A stretch of 64,000 bases of DNA from Pelagibacterium nitratireducens. GTDB lineage: Bacteria; Pseudomonadota; Alphaproteobacteria; Rhizobiales; Devosiaceae. The stretch covers positions 1,592,501 to 1,656,500 of the forward strand of contig NZ_CP146275.1 of NCBI RefSeq assembly GCF_037044555.1, read 5' to 3'. Each line of letters starts with the position of its first letter. Positions within the stretch are counted from its first letter, which is position 1. The position numbers were made by a program, and so were the translations under genes. Below the pieces are notes generated by a model. That model was not told where the DNA came from, did not search any database, and was given only the letters and a program-made list of their open reading frames with translations. Of the stretch, positions 35,390 to 42,702 are shown in pieces.

Positions 35390-37852
35390 ATGGCCGTGGC
35401 TCGCGACCTGCTCGATGAATACCGCGCCAAGCGCGACTTTACCAAGACCAGCGAGCCCCAGGGCGGCAAGGGGGGTGCCAAGGGCAACGTTTTTGTTGTG
35501 CAGAAACACGATGCCACGCGGCTCCACTACGATTTCCGGCTTGAATATGAGGGGGTGCTCAAGAGCTGGGCGGTGACTCGCGGCCCCAGCACCGATCCGG
35601 CCGACAAGCGGCTTGCGGTCAGGACCGAGGATCATCCGCTCGACTATGCCACTTTCGAGGGCACCATTCCCGAAGGGCAATACGGTGGCGGCACGGTCAT
35701 GCTGTGGGACTTCGGGACCTGGGAGCCGATCGGGGACCCAAAAAAGGGGTTCAAATCCGGCAAGCTCAAGATACGTCTTGAGGGCGACCGAATGAAGGGC
35801 GATTGGGCTCTGATCCGCATGAAACCGAAATCGGGCGAGAAGCGTGAAAACTGGCTGCTCATAAAAGAGCACGATGATTTCGCCACCGATGGCGGCTCGG
35901 ACCTTCTCGATAGCGACACGAGTGTATCCACAGGTCGCGCGATGGGCGCAATAAAAAAGGGAAAGCCGCCGGCAATCAAGGCCGAGGGGAGAGACCGAGC
36001 CTTGCCGAAATTCGTCGAACCCCAGCTCGCAACGCTTGTCGACAGCGTGCCGGCGGGTAATGACTGGCTGTTCGAGATGAAATATGATGGCTACCGCTGT
36101 GTCGCTGCCATATCGGGCGAAAATGTCCGGCTCTACACACGCAATGGCCTTGATTGGACCGACAAGTTCGCTTCGCTTGTCGCTCCCATGTCGTTGCTCA
36201 CCGATTCCAGCGCACTTCTCGATGGCGAGATTTGTGCATTCGACGAGAGCGGCAAGACCAGCTTTTCCACGCTGAAAACCCGTTTGTCCGAAGGCGGTCC
36301 GCTCGTCTATTTTGCCTTCGATCTGCTTGAAATCGGCGGCAAATCGCTTCGATCCAAGCCACTTTCCGAGCGCAAGGCGGCGCTGGAAGATTTGTTGGGC
36401 CGCCGGACGCGTCACGATCCCGTCCAGTTTTCTCCTGATATTTCGGGCAAGGGCGAGGCGGTGCTTTCAGCCATCTGCAAGGCGGGGCATGAGGGCATTA
36501 TCGCCAAACACGCTCTTGCGCCTTATCGCTTCGGTCGCGGCAAATCCTGGCTCAAGGTCAAATGTACCCTGCGACAGGAGTTCATCATCGTCGGATGGTC
36601 GCCATCGGAAAAACGTCGGGGCATGTTCGCATCGCTGCTCCTTGCCACACAGGAGAACGGCAAGTTGGTCTATCGTGGCCGCGTCGGCACGGGATTTTCC
36701 GATGATCTGCGGTCCGATATCCAGGCCATGCTGGAGAAGGATGCCCGCAAGACTGCGCCCCTGAATGGCGTTCCGCGTGAAATGGCTCGGGGTGCACATT
36801 GGGTTTCGCCGCAACATCTTGCTGAAGTCGCTTACACCGAGCTCACCCCAGATGGGATGCTGCGGCACCCGTCCTTCCTGGGGCTGCGAGAGGATAAGCC
36901 GGCTAAAAGCATCGGTCTGGAACAGCCTGTCAGGGTCAAAGGAGGCCACACCATGTCGCTAGATGAAGACACCGGCATCGCCGCTGCCGAGAAGACCGGC
37001 GTCAAGCTCTCCAGCCCCGACAAGGTGCTTTATCCGGGGCAGGGGGTAACCAAGGGCAAACTCGCCGCATATTACGCCTCAGTGGCCGATGCGATGATGC
37101 CCTATATCGCCAATCGTCCATTGAGCCTTGTCCGATGTCCCGCGGGTCGCGCCAAACAGTGCTTTTTCCAAAAGCATGACACCGGCGGGTTTGCCCAGGG
37201 GATGGATACCGTCGAGGTTACGGAAAAGGACGGCACGTCCGATAGCTATTTCACACTCGACGGGCTCGATGGTCTGCTGGCGGGCGTGCAGATGGGGGTG
37301 CTGGAATTCCATATCTGGGGCTCGCGGCGCGACGCAATCGAAAAGCCCGACAGGATCGTGTTCGACATCGATCCCGATGAGGGCCTCGACTTCGGCGATG
37401 TCAAATCCGCCGCACTCGATATTCGCGACCGGCTAGCCGATCTGGGTCTTAAGACCTTTGCGATGGTGACCGGCGGTAAGGGCATTCATGTGATCGCGCC
37501 GATTGTCCGTCGCGCCGAGTGGCCGGACGTCAAGGCGTTCGCTTCGGAATTCGCAAAACAGATGGCTGAGGAGGAACCGGATCGATTTACGGCGACACTG
37601 TCCAAAAAGGCTCGCAAGGGAAAGTTGTTTATCGACTATCTTCGCAACGAGCGTGGATCTACGGCCATTGCGCCTTACTCCACGCGGGCCAGAGAGGGAG
37701 CACCAGTTGCCGTTCCCGTCACTTGGGAGGAGGTTGAAAGCTTGACCGCCGCTAACGGCTTCTCCCTTGAAGCGGCTGCGGAGCGTTCGCGGGACAATGC
37801 CTGGCCGAGCTATGGCAAGCTGCGCCAGTCATTGCCCAAATCAGTCAGATAG
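35390..37852 (+). CDS. ligD: Multifunctional ATP-dependent DNA ligase LigD
   Basis: This 820-residue NHEJ enzyme has its domains in the order phosphoesterase, ligase, polymerase, as in Pseudomonas LigD. The PE domain is at about 10-190 (HDATRLHYDFRLE, TEDHPLDYATFEGTIPEGQYG). The adenylating ligase has its nucleophile Lys in FEMKYDGYRC (about 230), LDGEIC and WLKVKC. The primase-polymerase part is at about 540-815 (VFDIDPDE metal aspartates, GGKGIHVIAPI). Together with Ku it repairs double-strand breaks without a template. A linker rich in Ala/Lys separates ligase and polymerase. Confidence 0.96.
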   Translation: MAVARDLLDEYRAKRDFTKTSEPQGGKGGAKGNVFVVQKHDATRLHYDFRLEYEGVLKSWAVTRGPSTDPADKRLAVRTEDHPLDYATFEGTIPEGQYGGGTVMLWDFGTWEPIGDPKKGFKSGKLKIRLEGDRMKGDWALIRMKPKSGEKRENWLLIKEHDDFATDGGSDLLDSDTSVSTGRAMGAIKKGKPPAIKAEGRDRALPKFVEPQLATLVDSVPAGNDWLFEMKYDGYRCVAAISGENVRLYTRNGLDWTDKFASLVAPMSLLTDSSALLDGEICAFDESGKTSFSTLKTRLSEGGPLVYFAFDLLEIGGKSLRSKPLSERKAALEDLLGRRTRHDPVQFSPDISGKGEAVLSAICKAGHEGIIAKHALAPYRFGRGKSWLKVKCTLRQEFIIVGWSPSEKRRGMFASLLLATQENGKLVYRGRVGTGFSDDLRSDIQAMLEKDARKTAPLNGVPREMARGAHWVSPQHLAEVAYTELTPDGMLRHPSFLGLREDKPAKSIGLEQPVRVKGGHTMSLDEDTGIAAAEKTGVKLSSPDKVLYPGQGVTKGKLAAYYASVADAMMPYIANRPLSLVRCPAGRAKQCFFQKHDTGGFAQGMDTVEVTEKDGTSDSYFTLDGLDGLLAGVQMGVLEFHIWGSRRDAIEKPDRIVFDIDPDEGLDFGDVKSAALDIRDRLADLGLKTFAMVTGGKGIHVIAPIVRRAEWPDVKAFASEFAKQMAEEEPDRFTATLSKKARKGKLFIDYLRNERGSTAIAPYSTRAREGAPVAVPVTWEEVESLTAANGFSLEAAAERSRDNAWPSYGKLRQSLPKSVR

Positions 37853-37853
37853 T

Positions 37854-38591
37854 TCAGGCCGGGACCGAGCCTGGCTTGCTCGGTCGACGCAAATGCAGAT
37901 AGGACGGTGAAAACAGGCCAAGTCTGGCCAAGGCGTCGAAATCGAACATTTCGACAATTCCCGATTGAAACGCGATCAGCTCTGACTTGCGCAGTTCCTG
38001 AAGCGTACGGTTGACGTGTACTGTGGACAATCCCAATACATCGGCCAATTCGCTTTGGGTCAGCGGCAGCGAAAAGCGCGGTCCCTCAATGCGTCCGACG
38101 GCTGCGAGCCGGAGGTAGATTTCGCACAGAAGATGGGCGACCCTTTCAAGCGCCGAGCGTTTGCCGATGCTGACCAGCCATTCGCGGCAAATCGATTCTT
38201 CAACCAGTGTCGTGCTCCAGAGAGCCCGCGTTGCGCGTGGCGAGGTCTCCAAGAGCTTGAGGAGGTTGGTGTTTGGAATCGCGCTCATCGACAGCGGAGA
38301 CAAGGCGGCCAACTGCGGCTGTGCCCCGCCCAGTACGAACTGGCGCAAGTCAATGATGTCCCCTGGGATTAAAAGCGAAAGAATTTGCCTGCGTCCGTCC
38401 GGCAAATCGCGGTAGCGGCAGGCAAAACCGTCCTCGAGAACATGGACGTGATTTTCTGTCAGTTTGCCGGAAAGGGATGAATTTCTGCCGGAAAACTGCC
38501 GCAGCTGAGCAGGAAGGGCCATGAGGCCGGCACGGTCTGCCGGGTCCAGTGACATGTGGCTCTCGAGCCGGGCAACAAACAGTTCGGTCAC
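37854..38591 (-). CDS. Crp/Fnr family transcriptional regulator
   Basis: The 245-residue protein has an N-terminal cyclic-nucleotide-binding-type beta-roll (VHVLEDGFACRYRDLPDGRRQILSLLIPGDIIDL) and a C-terminal winged helix (LTQSELADVLGLSTVHVNRTLQELR). No N-terminal Cys cluster is present, so it is not an iron-sulfur Fnr. The ligand is unknown. It is convergent with ligD, separated by 1 base, and is transcribed after the flavodoxin-like gene with a gap of 19 bases. Confidence 0.88.
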   Translation of the reverse strand: MTELFVARLESHMSLDPADRAGLMALPAQLRQFSGRNSSLSGKLTENHVHVLEDGFACRYRDLPDGRRQILSLLIPGDIIDLRQFVLGGAQPQLAALSPLSMSAIPNTNLLKLLETSPRATRALWSTTLVEESICREWLVSIGKRSALERVAHLLCEIYLRLAAVGRIEGPRFSLPLTQSELADVLGLSTVHVNRTLQELRKSELIAFQSGIVEMFDFDALARLGLFSPSYLHLRRPSKPGSVPA

Positions 38592-38610
38592 GCGGTGGAA
38601 TCCCCCGGGC

Positions 38611-39231
38611 TCATTTCACGCTCGGATACGGATTGACGGCCAGCAGGCCAGCCAGATGAGCCGTGGATTCCACTACCATTCTGGCCGCGCTCGTCACAGT
38701 GTCGGGGATTTCATCGAGATCGCGAAAGTCCGTAGAGCCCATGGCATGTCCAACCCAGTAAGAGACGGCGTTGGGCGCAATGGAGAACCCAACGTCGTTG
38801 AGCGCCTGAAACAATTCGGCGGATACATGATGTGCTCCATCCTCATTGCCGACAACGGCCACAGCGGCAACTTTTCCATATGTGGGCATTCGGCCCTCAC
38901 TGTCTTTTTCAGATATGAAGGCATCCATGCGTTCGAGCGCACGCTTGATGACGCTGGAAGGCTGCCCCATCCAGACCGGCGTGCCGGCAACCACGATGTC
39001 GGCGGCGAGAATTTTCTCTCGGATTTGCGGCCAGGCATCGCCGTCGCCTTCATCGGCGGTGACGCCGGGCAAAACCTGATGGTCGGCCAGCCTGACGGTT
39101 TCGGCAGTAATTCCATGCCTGGCGAAGCCTTCGATCAAAAGATCGATCATGCGATCGGTCGACGAGGTTTGGCCGGTTTTGGATGTCTTGAGTGTGCCGT
39201 TTAGGGCGAGAACCTTGAGTGGTGTGGTCAT
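38611..39231 (-). CDS. Flavodoxin-like / NADPH-dependent FMN reductase family protein
   Basis: This 206-residue flavoprotein of the flavodoxin fold has LALNGTLKTSKTGQTSSTDRM (the FMN phosphate loop region) and DIVVAGTPVWMGQPSSVIKRALERMDA, the WrbA/FMN-reductase signature. It probably reduces quinones or azo/nitro compounds with FMN. The ATG at 39231 is chosen over 39270 because an inverted repeat lies just upstream and the flavodoxin strand begins here. It may share a transcript with the Crp/Fnr gene. Confidence 0.85.
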   Translation of the reverse strand: MTTPLKVLALNGTLKTSKTGQTSSTDRMIDLLIEGFARHGITAETVRLADHQVLPGVTADEGDGDAWPQIREKILAADIVVAGTPVWMGQPSSVIKRALERMDAFISEKDSEGRMPTYGKVAAVAVVGNEDGAHHVSAELFQALNDVGFSIAPNAVSYWVGHAMGSTDFRDLDEIPDTVTSAARMVVESTAHLAGLLAVNPYPSVK

Positions 39232-39244
39232 GTGAGATCTTAAC

Positions 39245-39275
39245 TTAACATAGAGTGGGACATGATCCATGTTAA
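39245..39275. promoter_or_regulatory. Nested inverted repeats between divergent genes
   Basis: TTAACAT (39245-39251) and ATGTTAA (39269-39275) are perfect 7-bp arms 17 bases apart. Inside lies ACATG-ATC-CATGT (39260-39272). They sit 14 bases upstream of the flavodoxin-like start and are a candidate operator. The regulator is unknown. Confidence 0.4.
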
Positions 39276-39459
39276 TGTCAGCTTGGACAAATTCGGCCTC
39301 CGGTGCGGAACCGCATGGATATTCTCGCTGTTAACGGGTGGAGCTGCGAACGCGTTCCACTTGGGCGCGGGGCCGATCGCCTTAATATGTCCAATGTGTG
39401 CAACGAAGTTTGCTGTCGTTGCTTTTGCACTCGGAGCGACGGACGAGGCGGAGGAATCG

Positions 39460-39855
39460 ATGGACGCGGATCCAATATTGTCCGGGAAGGCCATAATGAT
39501 TGTGGAAGATGAGTATCTCATCGCCCTCAATATCGAGATGGCAATGGTGGAGTTGGGCGCGAGTGTGATCGGCCCATTTTCCCAGATCGATGATGCGCTT
39601 GTGGCGCTGAAAGGTTCTGGCCTTCCAGACGCCGCCATCCTCGACATCAATATCCGGGGGCGTCATGTGTTTCCCGTGGCCGACCGCCTTCAGGAACGCC
39701 AGATTCCCTTTGTTTTTGCCACTGGCTACGACAATTGGACGATTCCTGATCATCTTTCCCATGTGCCCCGCTTTGAAAAGCCGGTCGATCCGGTTAGGCT
39801 GGTGCGTGCATTGGTGGGGCAATTCGCCGAGAGCGATAAGTCGGGGGCTGCATGA
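39460..39855 (+). CDS. Single-domain response regulator, FATGUY type
   Basis: This 131-residue REC-only protein has acidic pocket residues in IVEDEYLIALNIE, phospho-acceptor Asp in AAILDINIRG, FVFATGYDNW matching the FATGUY motif, and Lys in RFEKPVD. FATGUY regulators work with HWE/HisKA_2 kinases, for example in the general stress response of alphaproteobacteria. The ATG at 39460 has GGAGG 5 bases upstream, so the longer frame from 39262 is rejected. Its stop overlaps the next regulator start by 4 bases. Confidence 0.87.
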   Translation: MDADPILSGKAIMIVEDEYLIALNIEMAMVELGASVIGPFSQIDDALVALKGSGLPDAAILDINIRGRHVFPVADRLQERQIPFVFATGYDNWTIPDHLSHVPRFEKPVDPVRLVRALVGQFAESDKSGAA

Positions 39856-40358
39856 GCGCGGTGGAACACACCGTTTCGGACGCGATGGCCGGAAAATGCG
39901 TTCTGGTCGTGGAGGACGACTATGTCCTCGCGCGCGAGGTCTGCAATGACCTCAAAAATCACGGGGTCAATGTTCTGGGACCTGCGCCCACCGTCCACTA
40001 TGCGAGCCTTATCATCGGAAGGCGCCGCCTGGATGGGGCGATTCTCGATATCAAGCTGTTCGGACAGGAGGTCTATGAACTCGTTGACGTGCTGATGGCG
40101 CGCGGTGTTCCGATCATCTTTGCCACAGCATATCAGCAGGACCGCATCGACGCGCGCTACCGATCGGTTGATACGCTCCACAAGCCGCTGGATTTGGGGC
40201 ACCTCAGGCGCAAGGTGGCCGCTTTTAGACCCCAGCAGCCCGCTGCACCTATCACCGCCCCCGAGCCTGCCACCGTGCCCGGACCCGTTCGAGCGCGGGA
40301 TTCGATTGAGGACCGATGGGCGCGTCTCATGTTCGATGCAATGCGGGACGGCGCTTGA
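39852..40358 (+). CDS. Single-domain response regulator, second copy
   Basis: This 168-residue REC protein has VVEDDYVLAREVCNDL, phospho-acceptor Asp in GAILDIKLFG, IIFATAYQQD (a variant of the FATGUY motif) and Lys in LHKPLD. A Pro-rich C-terminal tail of about 45 residues (QQPAAPITAPEPATVPGP) replaces any output domain. It is translationally coupled to the preceding regulator and followed 18 bases later by the HWE kinase, making a three-gene signalling operon. Confidence 0.87.
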   Translation: MSAVEHTVSDAMAGKCVLVVEDDYVLAREVCNDLKNHGVNVLGPAPTVHYASLIIGRRRLDGAILDIKLFGQEVYELVDVLMARGVPIIFATAYQQDRIDARYRSVDTLHKPLDLGHLRRKVAAFRPQQPAAPITAPEPATVPGPVRARDSIEDRWARLMFDAMRDGA

Positions 40359-40376
40359 GACGGCTTGGAGGCCGGC

Positions 40377-41795
40377 ATGATTGACGACAATGGCAAAAGC
40401 CATCGCCGAAGCGGGGAGATGCTCTCCACGGACGGTGAGGAGAGGTTTAGGCTAATTGTCGAGAACGCCCGCGACTATGCGATATTCACCACCGACAGCG
40501 AAGGCAACGTCGATAGCTGGCCGCCCGGTGCGGCCAACGTCTTTGGCTGGGCCACAGAAGAGATCATCGGCAAGCCGGCGGCTTTGCTGTTTACCCCCGA
40601 AGACAGGGAAAGCGGGGCGCCGCGACAGGAATTTGAAACCGCGCTTGCGAGAGGGCATGCCCCAGATGTCCGCTGGCACCAGCACCGCTCGGGGTCACGG
40701 GTTTATATCGAGGGAAGTGTCTGGCCCCTCAAGGATGCCGACGGGGCGCCCAAGGGGTTCCTGAAGATCGGCCAGGATATGACGCTGCGCCGTCAGCATG
40801 AAATTGCGCTGATGGAAAGCGAAGAGCGGTTCCGCCTGCTGGCCACAACGGTTCCCCATCTTGTCTTCCGGTCCACGACCGAGGGTCGCAGAACCTGGGC
40901 CAGTCCGCAGTGGACCGCCTATACCGGTATGAACGACGAGGAGTCGGAGGGCTATGGGTGGCTCGAAGCCATTCACCCCGACGATCGCGAAACAGCGCTG
41001 GTGAAATGGGACGAAGCCGGGGAAGAGGGTGAAAGCTATTACGGCGAACACCGCATTCGCCGCAAGCGGGACGGGATGTATCGCTGGCACCAGACGCGCG
41101 CCGTGCCGATCCGCTTTTCCATGGACGGCCCCAAGGAATGGGTCGGGTCAGCATCCGATATCCACGACATGCGTCAGATGCAGGAGCGTCAGGGGGTGCT
41201 TGTCGGCGAATTGCAACACCGGACCCGCAATCTGCTGGCCGTCGTTCGGTCCATAGCATCGCAAACGGCCGCCACGGTTGGCTCCCTTTCCGAATTCCAG
41301 GCAGCCTTCGACCACCGCCTCGGGGCATTGTCGCGCGTTCAGGGTTTGTTGTCACGAACGGAAGGTGAGGCCGTTACCGTCGAATCCCTGTTGCGTATGG
41401 AACTCGATGCAGTCACCGAGGACTGGACCCGCATAGAAATGGAAGGGCCGCGCGTTCTGGTCGATGATGGGAGCCTGCAGACGCTTACGCTGGTCATCCA
41501 TGAGTTGAGTACCAATGCAGCCCGACATGGGGCTCTTGCCGATCCCGAGGGCCGGATCGTCATTCAATGGTTCCGGCGCGACGATAGCGACAATGGGGCC
41601 GGTGGATATCTGGTCATCGAATGGCGGGAAAAATTTTCGCCGCGCAAACCGGACGTGGGCCGTCCGCGGGGATTTGGCCGCCAGTTGATCGAGGAAGCCA
41701 TCCCCTATCAGCTTGGTGCTTCAACCCGGTTCATTCTGGAGGATGCGGGCCTTCACTGTGTTCTCAGCCTTCCTCTTGATCCCCAAGATGAATAG
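40377..41795 (+). CDS. PAS domain HWE-family sensor histidine kinase
   Basis: This 472-residue cytosolic kinase has two PAS domains (about 20-140, 145-270; RFRLIVENARDYAIFTTDSEGNV and RFRLLATTVPHLVFRSTTEG), each with a PAC tail. The HWE kinase core follows: phospho-His in GELQHRTRNLLAVVRS, N-box HELSTNAARHGAL and the WRE tripeptide in VIEWREKF. No membrane segment is seen. The first PAS lacks an obvious Cys-based LOV motif. The ATG at 40377 has GGAGG. Likely partners are the two response regulators just upstream. Confidence 0.92.
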   Translation: MIDDNGKSHRRSGEMLSTDGEERFRLIVENARDYAIFTTDSEGNVDSWPPGAANVFGWATEEIIGKPAALLFTPEDRESGAPRQEFETALARGHAPDVRWHQHRSGSRVYIEGSVWPLKDADGAPKGFLKIGQDMTLRRQHEIALMESEERFRLLATTVPHLVFRSTTEGRRTWASPQWTAYTGMNDEESEGYGWLEAIHPDDRETALVKWDEAGEEGESYYGEHRIRRKRDGMYRWHQTRAVPIRFSMDGPKEWVGSASDIHDMRQMQERQGVLVGELQHRTRNLLAVVRSIASQTAATVGSLSEFQAAFDHRLGALSRVQGLLSRTEGEAVTVESLLRMELDAVTEDWTRIEMEGPRVLVDDGSLQTLTLVIHELSTNAARHGALADPEGRIVIQWFRRDDSDNGAGGYLVIEWREKFSPRKPDVGRPRGFGRQLIEEAIPYQLGASTRFILEDAGLHCVLSLPLDPQDE

Positions 41796-41850
41796 CGGAA
41801 CCGGCGCGGCTTGGGAGCATTGAGCTGTTGTAGCGGCAAAAGGGAGCATG

Positions 41851-42357
41851 ATGAGCGAAGACAGGTCAGCTTCATCGGACAGCCCGGTTATCGCAGATGT
41901 CATGGCGCAGGATGTGAAATCTGCCGTCGCAGTGGCAGGCCATCCGATTCACGCCATGATGGTCCATTTTCCAATCGCCTTGGTCTTTGCGACGCTGGGC
42001 GCCGATATTTTCTACTGGTGGACGGGTGATGACTTCTGGGTTCGCGCGGGCCTGTGGTCGGCCGGATTTGCCTTCTGGTTCGGGATAGCCGCAGGAATTG
42101 CTGGAACGGCTGAACTCGTTTTGGTCAGGGGCATTCGGGGCCGCGTCGGCAGTTGGACACATGCGATCGCTGCGATGACCTTGATCGCCATCGCCGGTAT
42201 GAACTGGGGCGTTCGGCTTTTTGATCCAGAGGCGGTGTTGCCCCTGGGCCTTGGACTTTCGGTGTTGGCCGGAATTTTCACGGGGCTGGCCGGCTGGCAT
42301 GGCGGCAAGCTGGTCTTTGACCACGGCGTCGGGATGATCGTCGGGCCGGACGAATAA
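41851..42357 (+). CDS. DUF2231 domain membrane protein
   Basis: This 168-residue protein has four membrane helices and the DUF2231 signature GHPIHAMMVHFPIALVFATLGADIFYWWTG near 32-60. The conserved histidines suggest heme or metal binding, but no function is established. ATG 41851 fits the AGGGAG better than ATG 41848. It ends at 42357, where the convergent oxidase operon B ends at 42358. Confidence 0.82.
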   Translation: MSEDRSASSDSPVIADVMAQDVKSAVAVAGHPIHAMMVHFPIALVFATLGADIFYWWTGDDFWVRAGLWSAGFAFWFGIAAGIAGTAELVLVRGIRGRVGSWTHAIAAMTLIAIAGMNWGVRLFDPEAVLPLGLGLSVLAGIFTGLAGWHGGKLVFDHGVGMIVGPDE

Positions 42358-42702
42358 TCATATGCACATCGAAACAAAAAGGCTCGGCGCCGAAACGAAG
42401 ACCGTGGCGGCGAGGGCCGCCGAACTCGCCAGCGCCCCGATCTTTGCAAGACTTGGCGCTGGGCGGTCCGCTCTGGCTGCGCGACGCCAATGGCCTATGC
42501 TCCACGCGGCGACACCCAGCGCCGCGCCCGAGCAAATAAGCGCCAGCCCGATCACTACCCAGCGCTGGACAGTCGTCGGCCACCCGAAAGCGCATCCTAT
42601 GGCGTTGACCGCGTAGAGGGCCACAAAGGCAACGCTCCAAAGAGCAAACCCGACTACGATAACCAGCATATGCCTTGGTGGCACTGGCGTGGTTTCCATC
42701 AC
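42358..42702 (-). CDS. Small membrane protein of oxidase operon B
   Basis: This 114-residue protein with three membrane helices is the last gene of oxidase operon B and overlaps the subunit I-III stop by 4 bases. Its first helix (VVGFALWSVAFVALYAVNAIGCAFG) resembles that of the 123-residue protein at the same position in operon A. The pair probably represents an unrecognised small oxidase subunit or assembly factor; this is inference. Confidence 0.65.
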   Translation of the reverse strand: MMETTPVPPRHMLVIVVGFALWSVAFVALYAVNAIGCAFGWPTTVQRWVVIGLALICSGAALGVAAWSIGHWRRAARADRPAPSLAKIGALASSAALAATVFVSAPSLFVSMCI

